DNA from: JBMNKL01 sp050261495
GTDB lineage: Bacteria > Bacillota > Clostridia > Acetivibrionales > DTU013
Length of the DNA stretch: 8,581 nucleotides
Assembly (NCBI GenBank): GCA_050261495.1
Contig: JBLNDI010000089.1
Coordinates: forward strand, 1 to 8,581
Reading direction: 5' to 3'
Under the pieces are notes generated by a model. That model was not told the origin of the DNA and searched no databases. It saw only the letters and a program-made list of their open reading frames with translations. Below, one piece after another: positions 1 to 4,725 of the stretch. Position 1 is the stretch's first letter. Each line of letters starts with the position of its first letter. A program made the position numbers and the translations under genes.

Positions 1-1
1 T

Positions 2-574
2 ACCGGGGAGATCGAATACGGCGGCAAAGGCGGCGTTGCATTGGACGGGCTAACCCTGCTCCACCCGGAAACCAAAAACAATATGGATCTGGTGACTTAT
101 GCGGTAAACGCCTTTAACTCCGGCTGGGGATATGTCTGGGGCACCTACGGCGACGTCCTGACGGATTCGCTTTTTGCGTACAAGCTGGAGCAATATCCGG
201 ATGGCGTGGGCGAATACGAGGATTTCATCCGCAATCACTGGCTGGGCGGCAGGACAACAGACTGTGTCGGCCTCATCAAAGGCTACGGCTGGTATAACCC
301 GGACACCAAGACAATTGAGTACGGCGCAAACGGCATGCCGGATATCGGCGCTGATCAGATGTACCGAAACGCGGAGGTTTCGGGCTTCATGGACACCATG
401 CCCGACATTCCCGGCCTCGCCGTCTGGAAATCGGGGCACATTGGCGTCTATATCGGTAACGGTGAGGTGATCGAAGCTATGGGCACGAAATACGGCGTGA
501 TCAAGACGAAGCTCAGCGAGCGCGGCTGGAAGGCGTGGCTGGAGATTCCGTACATCAGTTATATTGCTGAATAG
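2..574 (+). CDS. NlpC/P60-type cell-wall hydrolase, 3' part (5' end outside window)
   Basis: The reading frame is open to the left edge, so the protein is partial; the TTG at 41 is probably not its true start. What remains (190 residues) is a peptidoglycan hydrolase domain of the NlpC/P60 papain-like fold. The probable catalytic cysteine lies in TTDCVGLIKGY (Cys codon 263-265), and the probable catalytic histidine in SGHIGVYIGNG (His codon 437-439), followed by the usual strand and a Trp/Pro-rich end. Such enzymes cut the stem peptides of peptidoglycan; in conjugative elements they open the wall locally for the transfer apparatus and are often fused to a lytic transglycosylase or membrane domain, which would lie upstream here. 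The neighbouring DUF6103-like and par genes fit a mobile-element backbone. The stop is TAG at 572-574, and the same frame then stays open for 32 more codons (see findings). The domain is fairly secure; the role in conjugation is inference from context. Confidence 0.8.
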   Translation, partial: TGEIEYGGKGGVALDGLTLLHPETKNNMDLVTYAVNAFNSGWGYVWGTYGDVLTDSLFAYKLEQYPDGVGEYEDFIRNHWLGGRTTDCVGLIKGYGWYNPDTKTIEYGANGMPDIGADQMYRNAEVSGFMDTMPDIPGLAVWKSGHIGVYIGNGEVIEAMGTKYGVIKTKLSERGWKAWLEIPYISYIAE

Positions 575-671
575 AGTAGAGGCTGGAATACAGGCCGGAT
601 ATTATTCAACAAAGATTATGAAACATGGGTCTGGCAGGCGCCGGATACGCCCGGCATGACCCTGAAAAAAT

Positions 672-678
672 AAGGAGG
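672..678 (+). promoter_or_regulatory. Ribosome binding site of the first DUF6103-like gene
   Basis: AAGGAGG lies seven bases before the ATG at 686, a near-perfect Shine-Dalgarno sequence that fixes this start. Confidence 0.8.
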
Positions 679-685
679 AAAAAAG

Positions 686-1042
686 ATGAGTATGACTGAA
701 CTGAAGGTATCCTTCCCTACGGAGAAGCTTGACGCTCTCCGCTTTTTTATGGACAAGAAACAGCAAACCGTTGAACAGGAGCTGCAGGACTATCTGGACA
801 AAACCTATGAAAAGCTAGTTCCCGCCCAGGTTAGAGAGTATGTGGAGAGCCGCATGGAGCAGGCCCCCGCACAGCAGGCGCCTGAGCCGGAACAGACTCC
901 CGCAGTAAGGGAGCGCCCCGCACGCCAGACCCGCCGCCAGAGGGAACAGTCTGTGGCTGAACAGTCCCCAGCACCGGAAGCTCCGACCGAAGCCGAAGGC
1001 CTTGCCGAGCAGGAATCCCAGGGCATGACCATGAGCATGTGA
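686..1042 (+). CDS. DUF6103-like small mobile-element protein (118 aa)
   Basis: A 118-residue protein of unknown function. Residues 1-57 form a compact charged domain (start MSMTELKVSFPTEKLDALR, ending in VPAQVREYVESR) of the type named DUF6103, found in conjugative elements of gut Clostridia. Residues from about 58 to the end are a low-complexity tail rich in Ala, Pro, Glu, Gln and Arg and probably unstructured. The N-terminal half is visibly related to the 56-aa protein at 3945-4115: both have a basic/hydrophobic beta-like start, two helices, and the motif VPAxVRExxxxR. It lies directly before parM with about 30 bases between, so it is probably cotranscribed with the partition genes. The domain could be a small DNA-binding or adaptor fold, but nothing visible proves this. 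The gene call is strong because of its ribosome binding site, composition and paralogue; the family name comes from memory of similar proteins. Confidence 0.75.
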   Translation: MSMTELKVSFPTEKLDALRFFMDKKQQTVEQELQDYLDKTYEKLVPAQVREYVESRMEQAPAQQAPEPEQTPAVRERPARQTRRQREQSVAEQSPAPEAPTEAEGLAEQESQGMTMSM

Positions 1043-1058
1043 TCCGCGGAAAAGGAAA

Positions 1059-1064
1059 AAGGGG
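1059..1064 (+). promoter_or_regulatory. Ribosome binding site supporting the ATG-1074 start of parM
   Basis: AAGGGGG-like purines end nine bases before ATG 1074. The GTG at 1065 would sit directly on this site, so the ATG at 1074 is preferred. Confidence 0.55.
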
Positions 1065-1073
1065 GTGCAAGTC

Positions 1074-1953
1074 ATGATCAAGCTCGGTGTGGACAACGGA
1101 AACTACAACACCAAATCCTCGGAGGGGATGCTCTACGCCTCCGGCTACACGGTAAGCGACAAGGAATTCATCACGCCGGAAATGCAGCTCTTCTACGAGG
1201 GCAAATATTACGCCATCGGGGAGCGTCGCATGCGCTTCCAGCAGGATAAAACCAAGGAACCGGATACCTTTCTCCTGACGCTGCCGGCCATCGCGGAGGC
1301 AATGAAGCGCGGGAACCACAAGCGCGGAAATCGCCCTGGGCGTGGGGCTGCCCATCGACAGCTACGGGACGCAAAAGGAAGCGTTCCGCAGGTACTTTCT
1401 GCGGGACAATATCTCCTTTATGTTTGAGGGCACGGCCTACCGCTGCCGCATTTCGGAGTGCAAGGTGTTCGCCCAGGGGCACGCGGCGCTGTGCCGGTAT
1501 TATTCACGGCTGTCGGAATACCGCAGCATTACGCTGGTGGACATCGGCGGCTATACGGTGGATGTACTCACCGTCCACAATTTCCGGCTGGACAGGTCAA
1601 GCTGCGCCAGCCTTCGCATGGGAACCATTACTCTGTACAGCCGCATTCAGGACGCGCTCCGGAAAAGCGACATCCTCCTGACGGACGAGCTCATCACCGA
1701 CGCTATCCGGGGGCAAATCCAGCATGCCGACAGCAAACTGATTGAGGCGGTGGCAGAGCAGGCGGTGACGGCCTACTGCAAGGAGCTGTTCAACGCCCTG
1801 CGGGAACGCGGCCTGGATTTGCGGCTTCCGACGGTGTTCGCGGGCGGCGGCGCAGAGCTGCTGGAACCCCGGCTGTACGGCGACGGCCTCAATACGGTGG
1901 CGGTGCTGAACCGGTTTGCCAACGCGGACGGTTACAAGCTCCTGATGGGGTGA
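1074..1953 (+). pseudogene. parM: ParM/StbA-like plasmid-segregation actin, frameshifted
   Basis: An actin-like ATPase that would polymerise into filaments and push element copies apart with ParR. Read from ATG 1074, the N-terminal piece carries the first phosphate motif, GVDNGNYNTKS (Asp7). The second piece, in the next frame, carries the phosphate-2 motif VDIGGYTVDVL and the adenosine motif VFAGGGAELLE. The frame changes around 1307-1312: before it the protein reads IAEAMKR, and after it, in the other frame, AGTTSAEIALGVGLPID, which joins naturally. Either one base was gained or two were lost in the GCGC run. The first frame runs on to a stop at 1425-1427, and the second is open from 1306. 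The restored product would be about 292-293 aa, a normal size for this family. It may be a real inactivation or an assembly error; as written, full-length ParM cannot be made without frameshifting. parR follows after four bases. Confidence 0.85.
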
Positions 1954-1957
1954 GCCT

Positions 1958-2248
1958 ATGGCAGAACGAAAACGATATTTTCTCTCATTTGACATGGGTA
2001 ACCCAAGGCATCGGGAGGCTGAAGCGCTGTACGCGAAGCAGGCCGCCCGGCAGCGTACCGATTTTGTGGTATCCAGCATTCTGATGGCAAATCAGGCCGA
2101 GCTATTGGAGCAGGCCGTCCGGCAGACGATCAGGCACGAACTGAAAAACCTCCGGCCGGCTTCTCAAAACGCGCAGCCGGAGCCGGATATGAATGCTCAG
2201 CTGAGTGATCTGCCTGATAGCCTTATAAACGCGCTGGAGGAATTGTAA
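1958..2248 (+). CDS. parR: ParR-like centromere-binding protein (96 aa)
   Basis: A small basic/acidic protein directly after parM (TGA at 1951-1953, ATG at 1958), so the two are translationally coupled; the only upstream purines are the GGGGTGA that includes the parM stop. Residues 6-18 (RYFLSFDMGNPRH) followed by REAEAL and RTDFVVSSIL resemble the ribbon-helix-helix N-terminal half of ParR-type proteins, which bind the centromere repeats and cap ParM filaments. The C-terminal third is Gln/Pro/Asn-rich and ends in an acidic amphipathic helix (LINALEEL), which fits a filament-contacting tail. The length of 96 aa is slightly below the usual 100-120. The IS110 element begins at its stop codon: GAA TTG TA belongs to the ancestral gene, and the last A of TAA comes from the insertion. 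The insertion therefore leaves the protein unchanged. Assignment rests on position plus N-terminal resemblance. Confidence 0.7.
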   Translation: MAERKRYFLSFDMGNPRHREAEALYAKQAARQRTDFVVSSILMANQAELLEQAVRQTIRHELKNLRPASQNAQPEPDMNAQLSDLPDSLINALEEL

Positions 2249-2254
2249 CCAAGT

Positions 2255-2291
2255 TGGTATACTTCCCGGCTGCCACCGTGAAAGTATGCCA
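2255..2291. repeat. Imperfect hairpin at the parR-side end of the IS110 element
   Basis: TGGTATACTT (2255-2264) pairs with AAGTATGCCA (2282-2291) with one T-G wobble, and CGG/CCG continue the stem around a bulge, with the loop at 2270-2275. No T-run follows on either strand, so this is more likely an end structure of the element than a terminator, although it could slow transcription leaving parR. Confidence 0.55.
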
Positions 2292-2391
2292 TCATGGCTA
2301 TCGTTTCCCCGAAAATACACTGAAACCTGCTAATAAAAGTCAAGAGCAAAAAACAGAGAAATGAGCGGCGAAAAATGGGCATGGCAAAGCG

Positions 2392-2420
2392 GGCTGCCGA
2401 AAGAGCGGTTTTCGCCAGCC
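2392..2420. repeat. Hairpin just downstream of the transposase gene
   Basis: GGCTGCCGAAA (2392-2402) pairs with TTTCGCCAGCC (2410-2420) in ten of eleven positions around a seven-base loop. On the minus strand it begins 23 bases after the transposase stop. It lacks a clear U-run, so it may be a weak terminator, an mRNA 3' stabiliser, or part of the element's end structure. Confidence 0.5.
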
Positions 2421-2443
2421 TGAGAGTGAGAGAGACGAGTATG

Positions 2444-3652
2444 TCAGCAGCCGAGGCTGTTTAGGTGCTGCTTGACGCGGGCGTAGTAGATGCGCAGGAA
2501 CTTGTTGCAGCCGGCGACCATGTAAACGCAATAAGGCTTCCGCTCAGCGCGCTTGCGGTCGAGGAACTGAAATACCGGCTCGTCGGCGGGGCTGTTTTGG
2601 AGAATAACGCTCATGACCTGAAACAGCGCCTTACGGAGCGCCGGCGGACCCTGTTTTGAAATGCTGCGCTCGGATGACTCAAAGGAACCTGATTGAAACG
2701 GCGGCGCCTCGACGCCTGCGTAGGAAACCAGGGAGCCTTTGCCGGCAAAGCGCCTGACGTCGCCGATCTCGGCTATGAGCTGCGGTCCAAGCGTTTCTCC
2801 GACGCCGTACATGGACACGACGACGGGATACTCCGGCAGCATCGCGGCAAGCCTCCGCATCTCCTGAAGGACGGCGGCCAGAGTCTCAGATGCGGAATTG
2901 ATCTGCGCCACCGCCTGGATAATGAGCAGCTTCGTACAGTCGCTTTTCGGCAGCGTATTCACGTGTCCGCAGGCCGCGGCGTAAATATCCCCTGCTTTGC
3001 CGTCGCGGTAGTGGTAGCCGGTCCGGACGCACCATTTGCGGTAACGTTCCTTGAAGGCGTTTTCAGACTGGCCGCATACGCACTGGCAATGCCAGAATGT
3101 CGCGGCGAAATCCACCCATTTCTCGTGACCGTCGGCTTTACGCGGAGGCCCGGCAAAGAGCGTGTTCACGCCGGGGAACGTCTGGTCGAGCAGGGCGATA
3201 AGATTGTTTTTCAGCATGGTTTTCAGCTTCATGTACTGATTGTACTGGCGGCTGCAGGTTTTCAGGAGCAGCCGGACGTCGTCCTCGGGGGCGTACTCCC
3301 GCAGCTCCAGCCAATTGGTCAAGGCATAGTTGGCAATCTTCACGGCGTCCTTTTTATCCGTCTTGACCTTCCGGATCGTGTTGTTCCCGTAGTTATGTAT
3401 GAGCTGCGCGTGGACTACGGACACAAATAACCCCGCCTCGTGGAGAAAACGGGCGATGGGCTGATAATATCTGCCCGTGTACTCCATGACGACCCGCGTC
3501 TCACCGTTCAGGCTTTTGAGGAAGCTTGCCAGCTTCTCCAGTTCGTCGGCGGTGTGCCGGACCTCGTAGGGAGAAGCCACCACCTCTCCGAAGGGACGCA
3601 TGACGGCAATCATGCTCTTCCCTTTGGAAACGTCGATTCCAACAGCGTTCAT
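2444..3652 (-). CDS. IS110-family transposase (DEDD RuvC-like/serine recombinase, 402 aa)
   Basis: The start at 3652 is chosen because GGAGG lies seven bases upstream on the minus strand; the frame is open 17 codons further, but that part includes the ribosome binding site. The N-terminal RuvC-like domain has the four acidic residues of the family: Asp7 in GIDVSKGK, Glu57 in MEYTGRYYQP, and Asp99 and Asp102 in KTDKKDA. A middle, partly coiled region carries an unusual Cys/His/Trp-rich stretch (FWHCQCVCGQ). The C-terminal domain has the conserved YGVGETLGPQLIAEIGD helix-hairpin-like segment and SYAGVEAPPFQSG, then SISKQGPPALRKALF, whose serines (about 330-332) include the probable nucleophile. 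These enzymes insert the element through a bridge RNA that pairs with donor and target DNA. The length is normal and all motifs are intact, so the element may still be active. Confidence 0.95.
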   Translation of the reverse strand: MNAVGIDVSKGKSMIAVMRPFGEVVASPYEVRHTADELEKLASFLKSLNGETRVVMEYTGRYYQPIARFLHEAGLFVSVVHAQLIHNYGNNTIRKVKTDKKDAVKIANYALTNWLELREYAPEDDVRLLLKTCSRQYNQYMKLKTMLKNNLIALLDQTFPGVNTLFAGPPRKADGHEKWVDFAATFWHCQCVCGQSENAFKERYRKWCVRTGYHYRDGKAGDIYAAACGHVNTLPKSDCTKLLIIQAVAQINSASETLAAVLQEMRRLAAMLPEYPVVVSMYGVGETLGPQLIAEIGDVRRFAGKGSLVSYAGVEAPPFQSGSFESSERSISKQGPPALRKALFQVMSVILQNSPADEPVFQFLDRKRAERKPYCVYMVAGCNKFLRIYYARVKQHLNSLGC

Positions 3653-3773
3653 TTGCATACCTCCAAGTAAAAGATGCGTAATTGGCTCCCATCGTTTTCT
3701 CATTGCCGATTCATTTTGCTTGGTGACGCGAACGCCCCGGACTCGCCGGTGGTTCTACCTGCGAAAACCGAAC

Positions 3774-3864
3774 GCTGCAATGAAGGGATGGCTGACTGTT
3801 TCAGTTGCGGACGTGGCTAGTCCAAAGGAGCGACCGTCAGGCCAATTAACCCCTTCATTGTAGC
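3774..3864 (-). ncRNA. Candidate IS110 bridge (guide) RNA core
   Basis: In the transposase's upstream non-coding region, GCTGCAATGAAGGG (3774-3787) pairs with CCCTTCATTGTAGC (3851-3864) over 14 positions with one G-T pair. Inside it GGCTGAC (3790-3796) pairs with GTCAGGCC (3836-3843) around one bulged G. Inside that, GGAC (3809-3812) pairs with GTCC (3820-3823), leaving an internal loop. Read on the minus strand, the 5' side of that loop contains TCGCTCCTTTG, identical to DNA at the element's border (3927-3937). This is the layout known for target-binding loops of IS110 bridge RNAs, which are encoded upstream of the transposase. The RNA's true ends, and whether a second (donor) loop lies toward the transposase start or toward 3905, are not determined. 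Structure was read by eye. Confidence 0.55.
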
Positions 3865-3884
3865 TTAGGCATGAGATGGAAAGA

Positions 3885-3905
3885 AGCACGGCTGGCCGCC
3901 GTGCT
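3885..3905. repeat. Perfect 8-bp hairpin near the upstream end of the IS110 element
   Basis: AGCACGGC (3885-3892) and GCCGTGCT (3898-3905) form a perfect stem with a five-base loop, about 15 bases inside the inferred element end. It could be a 5' structure of the guide RNA or a recombinase-recognised end hairpin. Confidence 0.6.
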
Positions 3906-3931
3906 CCAGTTCCAAATTTATTGTAGCAAAG

Positions 3932-3944
3932 GAGCGAGGCGCTC
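3932..3944 (+). promoter_or_regulatory. Hairpin overlapping the ribosome binding site of the second DUF6103-like gene
   Basis: AAAGGAG (3928-3934) is the ribosome binding site for ATG 3945. GAGCG (3932-3936) and CGCTC (3940-3944) can pair around a three-base loop, hiding half of that site and ending exactly at the start codon. This could damp translation; the effect is inferred from sequence only. Confidence 0.45.
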
Positions 3945-4115
3945 ATGAAGCAATCAACCATTCAAATCCGGTATGACGCCGAAAAGCTGCGCATCCTCCG
4001 GCAATATATAAAGGATGAAGCGGAGCTGAAGGCAGGTCTGGAGTCATTGATCCAGGCCCTGTATGAAACGCATGTGCCGGCCGAAGTCCGGGAAACCATC
4101 GATGGTCGGAATTAG
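3945..4115 (+). CDS. Second DUF6103-like small protein (56 aa)
   Basis: ATG 3945 follows AAGGAG with ten bases between, and the frame closes with TAG at 4113-4115. The 56-aa product begins MKQSTIQIRYDAEKLRILR, contains two probable helices, and ends with VPAEVRETIDGRN. It matches the folded N-terminal half of the 118-aa protein at 686-1042 (same spacing from the LxxLR-type start to the VPAxVRE motif) but lacks its Pro/Ala/Glu tail. It may be a naturally short family member or may have lost its tail at the structured DNA that follows. Before the IS110 insertion it would have followed parR by 19 bases, giving an operon of DUF6103-like, parM, parR and this gene. The insertion now separates it from that transcript. 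Function unknown. Confidence 0.7.
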   Translation: MKQSTIQIRYDAEKLRILRQYIKDEAELKAGLESLIQALYETHVPAEVRETIDGRN

Positions 4116-4300
4116 TACATGCGACCTTCGCCCGTGTTGCCGCACGTGTGCCCCTGTGTCGCGTTTTCCCGGCAGGGGTGGCATCGTTGCACCTGTGAGG
4201 CGGTAAGGCCCCGTGTTGGGGCTTTGTGAGGAAGCTTGAGGTGGGCAGAAAGCTCCGGCTTCAGGGATGAACCATGGGGTCGAAAATGATGCAGGTTAAA

Positions 4301-4328
4301 GAGGGGTGGTCGCGAGCGACCTCCCCTC
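4301..4328. repeat. 28-base near-perfect GC-rich hairpin
   Basis: GAGGGG, T, GGTCGC on the left mirror GCGACC, T, CCCCTC on the right: 12 of 13 positions pair, with a T-T mismatch and two central bases (GA). No U-run follows, so it is not a typical terminator. It could be a protein-recognised DNA hairpin or an RNA stem. Confidence 0.75.
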
Positions 4329-4337
4329 GGCTCACAT

Positions 4338-4356
4338 CAGCCCGCAATGCGGGCTG
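4338..4356. repeat. Perfect 8-bp hairpin next to the 28-base hairpin
   Basis: CAGCCCGC and GCGGGCTG form a stem with an AAT loop, nine bases after the preceding hairpin. The pair of hairpins is likely one structured unit. Confidence 0.7.
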
Positions 4357-4480
4357 AGAAACGTTTCAAGCCGGGGTCGGAATTGGGGGTATGGTCACGT
4401 AGCAGGTAGTCGGTAATAGAGGGGAAGCAAGTAAATGCACAATTTTGAAGGTGGTCGCTGTAGGTGTTGTGGCAATGACT

Positions 4481-4486
4481 TATAAT
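4481..4486 (+). promoter_or_regulatory. Candidate -10 box for the AT-rich cargo
   Basis: TATAAT matches the sigma-A -10 consensus exactly and lies at the start of the AT-rich DNA, 240 bases before the PHP-ATPase gene. No good -35 box is seen at 16-18 bases upstream, so this is a moderate call. A weaker pair, TTGTAT (4537-4542) and TATAAG (4558-4563), has 15-base spacing. Confidence 0.4.
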
Positions 4487-4646
4487 ACATGTGGAGAGAA
4501 AAATCTGACAAATTGGTGTAATTTGCTGGAAAATTATTGTATATGACGAATTTTTCCTATAAGATAGAATATAGAAAAATTAGTGATTGAGATAAGAAGC
4601 AATACATTATGAAGCTATTAGGCGAAGTTAGAAGGAGAATGAAAAA

Positions 4647-4676
4647 ATGAAACGACTTCGTTTATTCTGTAGTTAA
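4647..4676 (+). CDS. Possible nine-residue leader peptide before the PHP-ATPase
   Basis: ATG 4647 starts a tiny frame encoding MKRLRLFCS, ending with TAA at 4674-4676. GAAGGAG (4631-4637) precedes it with nine bases between, a better ribosome binding site than that of the large gene. The same site could instead serve ATG 4639, which reads only MKK then stop. CGAAGT (4623-4628) and ACTTCG (4655-4660) could pair across the site. It might be a regulatory leader or the remnant of a disrupted gene start; nothing beyond the ribosome binding site supports translation. Confidence 0.25.
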   Translation: MKRLRLFCS

Positions 4677-4725
4677 ATGAAGTTGGTCGCGGATAGATTA
4701 CTATAAAAAATAGAAGGTGTTAAAA

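Larger units (their letters stand above)
2248..3925 (-). mobile_element. IS110-family insertion sequence (about 1.68 kb)
   Basis: The element contains an intact DEDD recombinase on the minus strand with non-coding flanks of about 196 bases downstream and 273 bases upstream. IS110 elements have no long terminal repeats, so the ends are inferred: ATTGTA occurs at 2242-2247 and 3920-3925. Joining the outer flanks at this hexamer restores GAG GAA TTG TAG (the parR end) followed by CAAAGGAGCG, the ribosome binding site of the DUF6103-like gene at 3945. The exact junction is ambiguous within those six bases. Both flanks are rich in hairpins, and the upstream one probably encodes the guide RNA of this family. 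Confidence 0.75.
4116..4446. other. GC-rich, gene-free, hairpin-rich region; possible group II intron domain I remnant
   Basis: No convincing gene in about 330 bases. The region holds at least four strong inverted repeats: CCCCTG/CAGGGG (4151-4156, 4173-4178), AAGGCCCC/GGGGCTTT (4205-4225), a 28-base near-perfect hairpin (4301-4328) and CAGCCCGC/GCGGGCTG (4338-4356). GTGTG at 4146-4150, directly before the first stem, fits the GUGYG 5' end of group II introns, and the GAGGAAGC and GTCGAAAATG stretches resemble parts of domain I that I remember from clostridial introns. No reverse transcriptase and no domain V (a 34-base hairpin near the 3' end) are seen here, so any intron would be only a 5' piece. 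Alternatives are a transfer or replication origin. Confidence 0.35.

Noticed and set aside
831..1482. Minus-strand open frames opposite the DUF6103-like gene and parM
   Set aside because: GC-rich antisense shadows without ribosome binding sites or recognisable motifs, opposite clearly coding DNA.
2693..3430. A long plus-strand open frame (245 codons) inside the IS110 region
   Set aside because: It lies wholly inside the transposase gene on the other strand, which has all DEDD and serine motifs. The plus frame is a shadow with Arg/Gly/Val-rich, motif-free translation.
3653..3703. A 17-residue N-terminal extension of the transposase up to 3703
   Set aside because: The extension contains the GGAGG ribosome binding site for the start at 3652, and family members begin directly before the G-I-D-V motif.
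4205..4225. AAGGCCCC/GGGGCTTT hairpin as a rho-independent terminator
   Set aside because: Only three Ts follow the stem and it lies in a larger block of stems; structure of an RNA or DNA element is likelier.
4717..4725. GTG 4717 as the start of the PHP-ATPase
   Set aside because: AAGG (4714-4717) overlaps that GTG but is well spaced for ATG 4726, and the PHP domain starts immediately after the ATG.
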